From contig JASLXG010000191.1 of assembly GCA_030740435.1 (NCBI GenBank), positions 1 to 33,799 of the forward strand: a DNA stretch of 33,799 nucleotides. The letters run 5' to 3'. The position numbers and the translations under genes were made by a program. Every line of letters begins with the position of its first letter. Position 1 is the stretch's first letter. Positions 8,133 through 17,114 of the stretch are shown one piece after another. The notes under the pieces were generated by a model. The model worked only from the letters and a program-made list of their open reading frames with translations. It made no database searches and had not been told where the DNA came from. This DNA comes from Alphaproteobacteria bacterium (lineage in GTDB: Bacteria > Pseudomonadota > Alphaproteobacteria > UBA2966).

Positions 8133-8966
8133 TCAGATCTTGCGGGCCACGAAGAAAGTGGTTTGGCCAACCTGGCGGCGCGGGGCATCGCTTTCCGCCA
8201 GATAGCTATCCAGCCCGCCCATTTCGCGCAGTTCCCTGATCTTGGCCTCGGCGGCGGCGATTTCCCCTGCCGGGGCCAGGGCCCAGCTCGAATCGGTCTT
8301 GCGCCACTCGGGCTTCAGTGGCCCCTCGGCGTCGGCGTAGGCCGCACCCTGCAGTACCCCGTCGAGCGGCACGAAACGGCCTTCGACGGCAAAACCCAAC
8401 TCGCCCAGCATGACCTCGAGTTCTGCTGCCGGGATGCAGCGGCCAAAGAGTTTCTCGAGCGCCGTCGGTATCAGGTGCATGAACCAAAAGCCCTGGCGAA
8501 GCTGTTCGTGGCTGCAACAATTGACGCTGACGACGCCACCGGGACGGAGTACGCGGTGGGCCTCCGCCAAAGCGCTGCGGTGGCCGGAAAAGCCGCCATC
8601 GCCGCCTGTTTCCAGGTGATGAAGCACCTGGTTGAACATCACGCCATCGAAGTGCGCCGTCTCGAAGGGCAAGCTCTCGATGCTGCCTTGATGGAAGGCG
8701 ATGCGGCAATCCTTGGCACCGTCCGCCAACTTCTGTTGGGCCACGGCCAGCATGCCGGGGTTGATGTCGATGGCCTCGAGGTGATCGACGTGGGGCAGCA
8801 CGAGATGGGCATAGGCGCCGGTGCCGCAGCCGGCATCGAGCAGCCGGAAGGGGGCGCCCGATTGCCGTGCCAGGGCCAGGGCGCCGAGCAGGATCTCGCT
8901 GCCGATGGGCTGACGGGTCGTGTCGTAATGTTGGGCGACTTCGGAGTAGTTCTCGTATTTGCTCAT
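8133..8966 (-). CDS. Class I SAM-dependent methyltransferase
   Basis: A 277-residue methyltransferase. Motif I, which binds S-adenosylmethionine, is LLDAGCGTGAY (42-52); the acidic ribose-binding residue lies in LEAIDINPGML (about 63-73); motif IV region reads FDGVMFNQVLHHL. The fold resembles the UbiE/Methyltransf_11 group. It is the last gene of a four-gene minus-strand operon and its start overlaps the stop of the upstream methyltransferase by four bases. The acceptor is unknown; coupling to hyuAB suggests a small-molecule substrate. Confidence 0.9.
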   Translation of the reverse strand: MSKYENYSEVAQHYDTTRQPIGSEILLGALALARQSGAPFRLLDAGCGTGAYAHLVLPHVDHLEAIDINPGMLAVAQQKLADGAKDCRIAFHQGSIESLPFETAHFDGVMFNQVLHHLETGGDGGFSGHRSALAEAHRVLRPGGVVSVNCCSHEQLRQGFWFMHLIPTALEKLFGRCIPAAELEVMLGELGFAVEGRFVPLDGVLQGAAYADAEGPLKPEWRKTDSSWALAPAGEIAAAEAKIRELREMGGLDSYLAESDAPRRQVGQTTFFVARKI

Positions 8967-10000
8967 ATGGGCCTCGGCTTTGCGCCATTCTGGGAAACGA
9001 TGAACTCCGGCGGTGCCACGAGGTCGAGGCGACCATCGCTATTCTCACCCTGCCAGAGCAATATCATTTCGCAGTTATTTTTCTCCGCTTGCAAGCCGTA
9101 ATGGGCTGCCAGCGGCGGCTCCAGCGCCAGTCTTGTTTCGTCCTGCCCGGCCTCGATGCGGCGGGAGATGTTCCGCGTCGAGGTCTCGACACTGGATAGG
9201 CTGACGGAATCGATGATGAACATGGCGAACAATGTGCCGCCGCCGTGGTCCGGGGCGAACTTCAGCCCGGCGCCGGCGATCGCCGCGCCGGCGAATTCGT
9301 ACCGCAAGAAGCTTACTGGCCGGGCGCCGATACCGTTTTTGTCGGGGCCGAGCAGCACCAGGAATGAGATCTCCTCGAGCGAAGGCGAGAGCTCGGCCAA
9401 GGAGGCGGTAGCAAAGCCGTTCGTGAACATTCCCGAAATTTCCCGCCATTCAGGATGCAGGCGCAAAAAATCCCTGACCGCCCAATTGACGCCGGGAAGC
9501 TGGAAATCGTCGACCAGCATGACGGCATTGTTGGCGGCGAAGCGGGCGCATTGGATGAGATCCGTCAGGGCCGCGGCGTGGCTATGGTCGCCGTCGATCA
9601 GGGCCAGGTCGAAACGCAGCCCCGGGTTCAAAGTCAGGCGTTTGAAAAAGTCGAGCGAGCCCACGGTGACGAATGTGGTGATATCCCGGGCCGCCTCGGG
9701 CCAACGCTGCATGGCCTCGTGAACCTCCGCCTCGCGGGTTTTCAGCAGATCGATGGTCAACAGTATGCCGCTGCCCGTATCGGCCAGCGCGCGGGCAATG
9801 ATCTCCGAGGTGCCGCCATAATAGGTGCCGATTTCGAGCACCGTGCCGGGTCGCTGCAACCTGACCAGGCCATCGACAAAGGCCCGCGAGGCGGGCGACA
9901 GCAACGAGGCTTCGGGAAAGGTCTCGAACGTGCTCAGCGTCGCGGCGAAGCTTTCGGCGCTGACGATGCCTCTGATTTGCTCAGCCAGATCGTCTCTCAT
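8963..10000 (-). CDS. Class I SAM-dependent methyltransferase with CmcI/Methyltransf_24-like domain
   Basis: A 345-residue protein. The N-terminal 190 residues form a methyltransferase domain: motif I is VLEIGTYYGGTSEII (54-68), the post-I Asp is in LLTIDLL (80-86), and the IDGDHSHAAALTDL block (135-148) is typical of the Methyltransf_24 and cephalosporin-hydroxylase-like group. Residues from about 195 to 345 are an extra domain I do not recognise; it may bind the acceptor. It overlaps by four bases with both neighbours (hyuB upstream, second methyltransferase downstream), so the four genes are probably translated together. Confidence 0.85.
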   Translation of the reverse strand: MRDDLAEQIRGIVSAESFAATLSTFETFPEASLLSPASRAFVDGLVRLQRPGTVLEIGTYYGGTSEIIARALADTGSGILLTIDLLKTREAEVHEAMQRWPEAARDITTFVTVGSLDFFKRLTLNPGLRFDLALIDGDHSHAAALTDLIQCARFAANNAVMLVDDFQLPGVNWAVRDFLRLHPEWREISGMFTNGFATASLAELSPSLEEISFLVLLGPDKNGIGARPVSFLRYEFAGAAIAGAGLKFAPDHGGGTLFAMFIIDSVSLSSVETSTRNISRRIEAGQDETRLALEPPLAAHYGLQAEKNNCEMILLWQGENSDGRLDLVAPPEFIVSQNGAKPRPI

Positions 10001-11673
10001 TTCTCATCCGCCCAATCGTAGTGTCGGCGGGCCGCGTCCGGGCTGACCTTGCCGTCGGCCAGATCGGCCTCGAGCGCCGTCCGGTCGCGCTCGGCCGCCG
10101 GACCGAAGCCGCCGCCGCCGGCGGTTTCGATGCGCAGGCGGTCACCGGCCGCCAGCTGGGTTACCGTCTTCGACGGGATTTCCTCGCGGCTGCCGTCGGC
10201 GCGCACGATCTGCGAGTGCGCCAGTGCTCCGGCCTCGCCGCCGGCCAGGCCCGCGGCGGCCGCGAAATGGCGCTCGCCGCGGTGCGAGAGTGACACCGGG
10301 CCTTCGAGGAATTCGAATTCCTTGATCACGCCGAGGCCGCCGCGGAACTTGCCGGCGCCTCCTGAATCTGGGCGCAAGGAGACGCGGTGGACGCGGATCG
10401 GCGCCTCCATCTCCATGGCCTCGGCCGGCAGGTTCATGCAGTTGGTGGCGTCGGTCTCGATGCCGTCGATGCCGTCGTGGCCGGCGCCGGCACCGGAGCC
10501 GCCGGCCAGCAGCTCGCCGGTGACGAAGGCCTTGCCGCTCTCCGCCATGCGGCCGCCAAAGGCCATCACCAGCAGCTCGCCGGCCGGGCTCGCCGGCACC
10601 CGGTCGGGCACGGCCTGGGCCAGCGCCCCCAGCATGCAGCCGGTGATGCGCTTGATCGTCGCGGTGCGGGCGTTGACCGGTGCCGGCTCGCGCGGGTTGA
10701 CCAGGCTGCCTTCCGGCAGCGTCAGCCGGATCGGCCGGAAGCAGCCGCCGTTGCTCGGGATCGAGGAATCGGTGATGGCGCGAACGGCGAAGCAGGCCGC
10801 CGCTAGGCTGCCCGACGGCACGCAGTTCATGGGGCCGGTTACCTGGGCGCTGGTGCCGGAGAGATCGAAATGGACGTCGTCGCCGGCCAGCGTCGCCGTC
10901 ACTTCGATGCGGATGCGCCGGTCGAGGTCGATGCCGTCGTTGTCGAGGTAGTCGACGTAATGGTAGCTGCCGTCGGGAATTTGCCGGAGCGCCGCCCGGG
11001 TCATGGCTTCGGAACGCTCGAGCAGGCGCTGGCAGACCTCGGCCAGGAATTCGGCGCCATGGCGTTCGACCAGGTCCCGGAGCCTCCGGATCCCGACCTT
11101 GCAGGCCGCCACCTGGGCGTTGAGGTCGCCGAGGAAGGTATCCGGTATGCGCACGTTCTGGCGCAAAAGCGCCGTCAGGGTGGGGTCGAACTCGCCCTCC
11201 CGGGCCCAGCGCACCGGGGGAATGCGCAGGCCTTCCTGGAACACCTCGGTGGCGTTGGTCGGTACCGAGCCCGCCGACATGCCGCCGATGTCCTGATGGT
11301 GCGTCATGGCGGCGGCATAGGCGACCAGGCGGTCGGTCGCGAACACCGGCATGATCACCGCCACGTCCGGCAAGTGCGTTCCGCCGCAATAGGGATCGTT
11401 CATCATGTAGATGTCGCCGGGCCGCATGTCGGCCGGCGGGAAGCGCTCGATGACGCTGGCCAGGCAGGGGATCAGCGTCGCCAGATGGATGGGGATGGCG
11501 CAGGCCTGGGCCAGCGTCTGGCCTTCCGGCGTGAACAGGCTGGCCGAGGCGTCCATGCCCTCCTTGACGATGGGCGAAAAGGACGAGCGCAGCAGCGTCG
11601 TCTCCATCTCCTCGGCGATGCCCTCGAAGCGGTGGCGCAGCACCTCCAGCGTGATGGCATCGATGTCACTCAT
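9997..11673 (-). CDS. hyuB: Hydantoinase/oxoprolinase subunit B (second copy)
   Basis: A 558-residue HyuB-type subunit. Family blocks are present: ETTLLRSSFSPIVKEGMDASASLF near the N-terminus, YMMNDPYCGGTHLPDVAVIMP near residue 90, SGTSAQVTGPMNCVPSG in the middle and the C-terminal TAGGGGFGPAAERDR. It is clearly diverged from the first copy (for example YMMNDPYCGG against YITNDPYQGG), so it is not a recent duplicate. Its start lies eight bases inside the 3' end of hyuA and its stop overlaps the methyltransferase start. Confidence 0.94.
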   Translation of the reverse strand: MSDIDAITLEVLRHRFEGIAEEMETTLLRSSFSPIVKEGMDASASLFTPEGQTLAQACAIPIHLATLIPCLASVIERFPPADMRPGDIYMMNDPYCGGTHLPDVAVIMPVFATDRLVAYAAAMTHHQDIGGMSAGSVPTNATEVFQEGLRIPPVRWAREGEFDPTLTALLRQNVRIPDTFLGDLNAQVAACKVGIRRLRDLVERHGAEFLAEVCQRLLERSEAMTRAALRQIPDGSYHYVDYLDNDGIDLDRRIRIEVTATLAGDDVHFDLSGTSAQVTGPMNCVPSGSLAAACFAVRAITDSSIPSNGGCFRPIRLTLPEGSLVNPREPAPVNARTATIKRITGCMLGALAQAVPDRVPASPAGELLVMAFGGRMAESGKAFVTGELLAGGSGAGAGHDGIDGIETDATNCMNLPAEAMEMEAPIRVHRVSLRPDSGGAGKFRGGLGVIKEFEFLEGPVSLSHRGERHFAAAAGLAGGEAGALAHSQIVRADGSREEIPSKTVTQLAAGDRLRIETAGGGGFGPAAERDRTALEADLADGKVSPDAARRHYDWADEK

Positions 11674-13747
11674 GCCGTGCCCTAGGGGCGCGGCGTTCGA
11701 TGAGCAAACTGCCGCCCTCTACGACGCCCGCCCGCCAGCCCGGCGGGATCAGCGTCGTGGTGTCGGCCTGCTCGACGATGGCCGGGCCGGCGATCCCGGC
11801 GCCCGCGGGCAGCGCTGTGCGATCGTAAATGGCGGCGCCGATGGTGCCGGCCGTGCCGTCGACGCTGATCGGGCGCTCGCCCTTGGATCGGGCGTCGTTC
11901 ACACCGGTTTCCTCGGCCGCTGACAGTATCGAAAGGTCGAGCTCGGCACCCCTGGCCCGGTGGACCGAGCGCAAGTTGACGATGCGGGCCGGGCCCTCGA
12001 TGGCGTGTCCGTGCACGCCTTCGTGGACGGCCAGGAAGGCGGCGTGAAGTGCCGCCGCCGGATCGCTGCCCGTGAGGTCGAGCGGCACTTCCAGGCTGTA
12101 GCTCTGGCCGATGTAGCAGATGTCGGCGAAATAGTGGATTTCCTGGCTGCCGGCGGCGACACCCTCGGCCGCCATCAGCTCGGCGCAGCGCCGGTCGATG
12201 GCGGCCAGCGCCGTTCTCGTGGTTTCCAGGTCGAGGTCTTCGAGCTCCCGGTGAAAGGCGGCCGTGACCTCGTGCTCGACCGCTGCCGCCAGCAGGCCGG
12301 TGGCCGACAAGACGCCCGGGGTCTGAGGCACGAGCACCCTTGCGATCCCCAGTTCGGCGGCCAGCGGCACGGCATGCAGCGCCCCGGCACCACCGAGCGC
12401 CAGCAGTACGAAGCCGCGCGGATCGAGCCCGCGGTTGACCGAAACCAGGCGAATCCCCTCGGTCATCTGGGCATTGGCCACCCGGTGGATGCCCAGCGCG
12501 GCTTCGTCGACGCCAATCCCCATCGGGCCGGCAATCACTTCGGCGATGGCTTGTCGCGCCCGCTCGGCATCCAGCGCCATGCTGCCGCCGGCGAAGTTCG
12601 AGGGGTTCAGGTAGCCCAGCACGACCGAGGCATCCGTCAGCGTGGGATCGGTTCCACCCTGGCCGTAGCAGGCCGGTCCGGGATCGGCGCCGGCCGACCG
12701 CGGCCCGACCCGCAGGCCTGCGGCGGCATCGAGCCAGGCGATGGAGCCGCCGCCGGCGCCCAGCGTGTTGATGTCGAGCATGGGCACGCGCACGGAAAAG
12801 CCGGCGATCTCGCTTTCCGGCCGCACCAGCGCCTGGCCGCCGGAGACCAGTGCAATGTCGCAACTGGTGCCGCCCACGTCGAGGGTGATGAGGTCATCGA
12901 ACCCCGCCGCCCGCCCCGCCGCCCGGCCGCCGATGACGCCGGCCGCCGGCCCCGAAAGAAACAGCCTGACGGGCCGCTGACGCGCCACTTGGGCCGCCGC
13001 CAGGCCGCCGCGCGATTGCATGATCTGCAAGGGCGCCGGTACGCCGGCCGCCGCCAGGTCGCGCTCCATGGCGCCCAAGTAGCGGTCGACCACGGGTTTC
13101 GAGTAGGCATCGAAGGCGGTGACGCAGGTGCGCTCGTATTCGCGAAAGGTGGGATCGACGTCGGACGAGAGCGACACCATGACGCCGGGATGGTGCGCTT
13201 CGATGTACTCGCGCGCCGCCTGTTCGTGCTCGGGGTGCAAAAACGAAAAGAGAAAACAGACGGCAATGGTTTCGACCTGCTGGCCGACCAACCCGTCCAC
13301 CGCCCGGGCCAGCGAATCCGCATCCAACGGCACCAGCACCTCGCCCGCCGCCGAGACCCGCTCCCGCACCTCGGCCCGCCGCGCCCCCGGTGCCAGGAAC
13401 ACCGGCGTCTCGGGCTCGAGGCGCAAGTCATACATCTGGCGCCGCATCTGGCGGCCGAGCTCCAGCACGTCACCGAAGCCCTCGGTGGCCAGTATCCCGG
13501 TCCGCCCGCCACGGCGTTGCAGCACGGCGTTCGTCGCCACCGTGGTGCCGTGCGCGAAACGCACCAGCTCGCTGGCTTTTAGATTCCATTCAGCTTCCAT
13601 GCGCTCGAAGCCCGCCCGTATGGCCTCGCTGGGATCGGCCGGCGTGCTCGGCACCTTCATCAGGCGAATGCCGTCGGCGCCCCGGCAAACGATGTCGGTA
13701 AAGGTGCCGCCTGTATCGATGCCGATTTCGTAAACTGGATCAGCCAT
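11666..13747 (-). CDS. hyuA: Hydantoinase/oxoprolinase subunit A (second copy)
   Basis: A 693-residue HyuA subunit heading the minus-strand operon. The start at 13747 places the ATP-binding motif IDTGGTFTDIVCRG at residues 10-23, as in the family; an open frame continues about 49 codons upstream but has no family similarity. The second phosphate loop reads LDVGGTSCDIALVSGG near residue 290. The C-terminal part ends with the usual GPAIVEQADTTTLIPPGW block. Its stop overlaps hyuB by eight bases. Nothing convincing as a promoter was found in the 166 bases upstream. Confidence 0.93.
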   Translation of the reverse strand: MADPVYEIGIDTGGTFTDIVCRGADGIRLMKVPSTPADPSEAIRAGFERMEAEWNLKASELVRFAHGTTVATNAVLQRRGGRTGILATEGFGDVLELGRQMRRQMYDLRLEPETPVFLAPGARRAEVRERVSAAGEVLVPLDADSLARAVDGLVGQQVETIAVCFLFSFLHPEHEQAAREYIEAHHPGVMVSLSSDVDPTFREYERTCVTAFDAYSKPVVDRYLGAMERDLAAAGVPAPLQIMQSRGGLAAAQVARQRPVRLFLSGPAAGVIGGRAAGRAAGFDDLITLDVGGTSCDIALVSGGQALVRPESEIAGFSVRVPMLDINTLGAGGGSIAWLDAAAGLRVGPRSAGADPGPACYGQGGTDPTLTDASVVLGYLNPSNFAGGSMALDAERARQAIAEVIAGPMGIGVDEAALGIHRVANAQMTEGIRLVSVNRGLDPRGFVLLALGGAGALHAVPLAAELGIARVLVPQTPGVLSATGLLAAAVEHEVTAAFHRELEDLDLETTRTALAAIDRRCAELMAAEGVAAGSQEIHYFADICYIGQSYSLEVPLDLTGSDPAAALHAAFLAVHEGVHGHAIEGPARIVNLRSVHRARGAELDLSILSAAEETGVNDARSKGERPISVDGTAGTIGAAIYDRTALPAGAGIAGPAIVEQADTTTLIPPGWRAGVVEGGSLLIERRAPRARHE

Positions 13748-13914
13748 GTACGCGCCCCGCCGGAAATCGTCCGCGCCCTTGGTAGCACTTCCGGCAGGGC
13801 TCAGGCCACGATTGATGGGGGAGGGGGGTGGCGTCCCACACCCTACACTTCCGGAAACCCGGTCCGGCCGGGCCATCATGAAGTCCGCCGGCAACCTCCA
13901 GTGACGCTGCCGGG

Positions 13915-14691
13915 CTAGATCCCGCTGAAATCCGCCGGCCGTTTCTCCTCGAAGGCGGCGATGGCCTCGCGGTTGGCGGGGCCGCCGACGAGGCTGGCGA
14001 AGGTTTCGTCCTCGCGCGCCCGGGCGGCGCGGACGGCGTCGAGGCGGGCGGCCAGCAGGAGTTTCTTGTTGGCCACCAGGGCAGCCACCGGCATGGCGGC
14101 GATCTTGGCGGCCAGAGCGTTTGCCGCGGCCTGCAGCTCGGCGTCCGGCACCAGGGCTTGGGCGAGGCCGCAGGCCACCGCCTCAGGGGCCTCCAGCCAA
14201 TCGCCGGTATAGAAAAGTTTCGCCGTGGCGGCGGCGCCGATGGTGGCCGGCAACAGGAACGAGCTGCCGGCCTCGGCCGAGACGCCCAGGCTGACGAAGG
14301 GCGCCTTGAGGCGCGCGCTTTCGGCCATCAAGACGAAATCGCAGTGCGGCAAGAGCGTCAGGCCGATGCCGACGCCGATGCCGTTGACGGCGGCGATGAG
14401 GGGCTTGGGAAAGGCTTCGACGGTCTCGATGAAATCCCTGAAGCCGGCGTCCATGCGCTCCTCGTGGCTGCGCCCGTCGGCCAGCTCGCCAAGGTCCTGG
14501 CCGGCCGAAAAAGCCCGGCCCTTGCCCGTCAGCACCACCACGGCGACGTCGCCGTCGGCGGCCGATTCCTTTAGCGCCCGGGTGACGGCAGCGTAGAGCG
14601 CGTCGTTGAAGGCGTTCAGCGCCTGCGGCCGGTTCAGGGTCAGCCGGCGGACCCGTTTTTCATCATTGATGCGCAGGAGATCGTCGGTCAT
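13915..14691 (-). CDS. Enoyl-CoA hydratase/isomerase (crotonase) family protein
   Basis: A 258-residue crotonase-fold enzyme acting on CoA thioesters. The first oxyanion-hole segment is AFSAGQDLGEL (60-70) and the second NGIGVGIGLTLLPHCD (about 104-119). The conserved LGVSAEAGSSFLLP block carries a Glu in the usual catalytic position and resembles the hydratase/isomerase subgroup. It begins nine bases after the cyclase-hydrolase gene, so it may be co-transcribed with it. The substrate is unknown. It is intact, unlike the two broken genes upstream. Confidence 0.9.
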   Translation of the reverse strand: MTDDLLRINDEKRVRRLTLNRPQALNAFNDALYAAVTRALKESAADGDVAVVVLTGKGRAFSAGQDLGELADGRSHEERMDAGFRDFIETVEAFPKPLIAAVNGIGVGIGLTLLPHCDFVLMAESARLKAPFVSLGVSAEAGSSFLLPATIGAAATAKLFYTGDWLEAPEAVACGLAQALVPDAELQAAANALAAKIAAMPVAALVANKKLLLAARLDAVRAARAREDETFASLVGGPANREAIAAFEEKRPADFSGI

Positions 14692-14700
14692 GGCTCGGGA

Positions 14701-16094
14701 TCAAGATTCTACAGTTGCCAAAAAATCCCTGGCCTCTTGCAGAAACCGCGGCCAGGCCGGCTCGTCCTCGAGGATCAGATGGTTGTGGCCCTCCAGCGCC
14801 ACGAAACGGGCGCCGGGGATGCTTGCCGCCATGCGGCGCCCGGCGTCGAAGGGCACGATGCCGTCGTCACGGCAATGCAGTACCAGGGTGGGCACCGAGA
14901 TGCCTGCCAAGAGGTCGCTGACGTCGATGTTGTTGGTGAGGCCGCGCAAGCGGGCGGCGGTTTCCGGCGAGGTCGTGTTGCGCTGCATTTCGTTGAACCA
15001 GTCCATCTGCTCCTTGCTGGCGCCGGGCATGAATCTCGTGGTGAAGAATTGGCGGAAGGCGGGATTGTCCTGGCCCCAGCCTTCGCGAATCATCTGGGTT
15101 TCCAACGCCGCCATCTGTTGGTCGGCCTCGGATCCCGTTTGCAGCCCACCCTTGGCGAAACCGCCGTAGAGCAACAGGCGGCTCACCTTCTCCGGATGGC
15201 GGATGGCGTAGGCGATGGAATAGCTACAGCCTTGCGAAATGCCAAAGAGCGGAAAGCGCTCGAGGCCGGTGACCTCGATCACCGACGCCAGGTCGTCGAC
15301 CATGCTGTCGAAATCGATAGTGGCGCGTTCCAGTCGGAGAGGCCGTTGCCGCGCTGGTCGAAGCGCACCAGGGTGTGGTCCCGGGCAAAGGCTCGCAGCA
15401 GGTGGCCCCAGACCGGGCTTTGCCAGTCGTATTCGAGGTGATGCATCCAGTTGGGCGCCTTGACCAGGGGCGGGCCATCACCCACCGTGGCATAGGCGAT
15501 GGTGACGCCGTCGGCGGCTTGGCAAAAGCGGATTTCCTGCTGCAAATCATCGGGGAGCGCAGTCGCGGATTCCCTGACTTCGCTGCCGCCCGGCCGGCCG
15601 ATGCGCCAGACGCGCAAGGGCGCCGAGACGTGCTTGACGGTCTTGTCGCCGAGATCCTCGAAGGGCGCCTCGATGCGGTTGCGAACCGCCTCGTAGACCA
15701 GGCCGGAGAGGCAGATGCTGCCGGGATCGGCCAGGCCCTCGAGGCGGGCCGCCAGGTTGACGCCCTCGCCGTGAATGTCCTCGCCGTCGTCGATGACGTC
15801 GCCGAGGTTGACGCCCATGCGGAATTCGAGCGGGCTGGCGGCCAGTTCGTTTTGCATGGCGATGGCGCAGTTGACGGCATCCTGGGCGGTGGCGAATTCA
15901 GCCAGAAAGCCGTCGCCCGTATGCTTGACGATGCGCCCCGAAAGCCTGGCGATGGCCGGATCGATGACCTCGGATCGGGCCTCGTGCCAGGCGGCCACGG
16001 TGCCGTCGGTATCCTGTTCCATCAGGCGCGTGTAGCCGGCGATGTCGGCCGCCAGGATGGCTACGAGCCGGCGGCTGATTTCCTTCTCGGCCAT
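14701..16094 (-). pseudogene. Class III adenylate cyclase fused to alpha/beta hydrolase, frameshifted
   Basis: The N-terminal part (start 16094, with AGGAGG before it) is a class III nucleotide cyclase domain that makes cAMP. The metal-binding aspartates are Asp17 in LAADIAGYTRL and Asp61 in KHTGDGFLAEF, and the transition-state block is GEGVNLAARLEGLADPG (107-123). From about residue 185 an alpha/beta hydrolase begins (VRFDQRGNGLSDWN, then in another frame MVDDLASVIE and the nucleophile elbow GISQG). The frame breaks at 15323-15327, after SDWN. Adding one base, or removing a GC pair from the GCGCG run, restores one protein of about 464 residues with the family order. Cyclase-hydrolase fusions of this type are known in proteobacteria. 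Either a mutation or a sequence error; the cyclase half alone might still be made. Confidence 0.85.
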
Positions 16095-16126
16095 TCCCCC
16101 TCCTGTTTGGCCTCGACCGGCAAATC

Positions 16127-16504
16127 TTAGCCCAGACGGCTTGCTGAGGCCGAAAAAATCTTGCGCCAGACCAGCCCCAGTGCCGCGAGCAACAAGAGCG
16201 CCGCGGCGGCGACGTTGTTGAGCGGCAGCAGCAACTCGCCGAGCAGTCGGTCGTCGAGCGGGACCAAGGGCAAGGCGAGACCTTGAAGCAGCAGGCCTGC
16301 CGCCCCTTGCAGCGGTGCGGCGAGCAACCAGAGGCAGATGGCGAGGGCCAGGCCCAGAGCGATCCGGGCGAGCCGCGGGCGGCGGCCTTGGGCCTCGATG
16401 CGGGCCATCACCTGGGCGCTGAAGGCTTCCGCCGGCAGCTCCTGCTCGGCCTCGGCGAACATTGCTTGCAGGCCAAGGTCGCGGTCGTCGCGGTTGTCGG
16501 TCAT
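16127..16504 (-). CDS. Short membrane protein, possible anti-sigma factor
   Basis: A 125-residue protein with a soluble acidic N-terminus (residues 1-40, DNRDDRDLGLQAMFAEAEQELP) and two to three hydrophobic segments (about 48-66, 68-82 and 96-112). Its start overlaps the stop of the sigma factor gene by four bases (ATGA at 16501-16504). Position and layout suggest an anti-sigma factor that tethers the sigma factor at the membrane, but no zinc-binding HxxxCxxC motif is present, so the role is inferred from context. Confidence 0.7.
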   Translation of the reverse strand: MTDNRDDRDLGLQAMFAEAEQELPAEAFSAQVMARIEAQGRRPRLARIALGLALAICLWLLAAPLQGAAGLLLQGLALPLVPLDDRLLGELLLPLNNVAAAALLLLAALGLVWRKIFSASASRLG

Positions 16505-17096
16505 CGGGGATCCTCCGATTCAGGGCGCTCGGCGTAGGCGGACAGGAGTTGCCGCAGGCGCTGGGCGCCGCGGCGGATGTGGGATTTGACGGTGCCTGCG
16601 GGCAGGTCCGTGAGTTCGGCGATTTCGCCGTGGCTCAGGCCCTCGGCGTAGGACAGCACGAGGCAGGTGCGCACGGGCCCGGCCAGCCTCGCCAGGGCGG
16701 CGTCGAGGTCCATGGCAAGGCCGTTGGCCGCTGACTGGGCGCGGCCGGGATCGATATGCTCGTCGAATTCCTCGGCGCCGCTGAGAGCGTCCTGGCGGCG
16801 CTGGTGCTGCAGCCAGGTGCTGACGGCCAGGCGCTTGAGCCAGGCACCGAAAGCCTGGGCCTGGCGCAAGCCCGCGATACCGCGCCAGGCCTGCAGGAAG
16901 GTTTGTTGCGCGCCAGGTCGTCGGCCAGCGCGGCATCGCCGCTGAGGCGCCGCATCAGGTTGCGGATCCAGGATTGGCGCCGCCGGACCAACTCGGCAAA
17001 GGCGTCCCGGTCGCCGGTCCGGGCCAGGCCGACGACCAGGGATTCGGGTGCTTGGGCGTATTCGGCCCGGGAGTCATCGGTCTTCGTGGGGGGCAC
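16501..17096 (-). pseudogene. ECF-type sigma-70 family RNA polymerase sigma factor, frameshifted
   Basis: Two frames together encode a group 4 sigma factor. From GTG 17096 the first frame gives region 2 (VVGLARTGDRDAFAELVRRR, then LSGDAALADDLA). The second frame continues with QQTFLQAWRGIAGLRQAQAF and region 4 (LAGPVRTCLVLSYAEGLSHG, EIAELTDLPAGTVKSHIRRG). The break lies in a (GC)3 run at 16908-16913. Removing one GC restores the canonical DLAQQTFLQAW motif and a 197-residue protein, so a dinucleotide expansion is the simplest explanation. As written, no full sigma factor can be made without frameshifting. It overlaps the possible anti-sigma gene downstream and follows a DUF6249-like gene by 18 bases. 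Confidence 0.88.
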
Positions 17097-17114
17097 GAAT
17101 TCGCCGCCTGACAG

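Noticed and set aside
7791-9101. Long open frame of 436 codons on the + strand
   Set aside because: It lies antisense to two clear methyltransferase genes, has no family motif, and is typical of long shadow frames in high-GC DNA.
11960-13582. Open frame of 540 codons on the + strand
   Set aside because: Antisense to the second hyuA; no recognisable domain or ribosome site.
13748-13914. Regulatory element in the gap upstream of the second hyuA
   Set aside because: No convincing promoter boxes, operator symmetry or terminator were found in these 167 bases.
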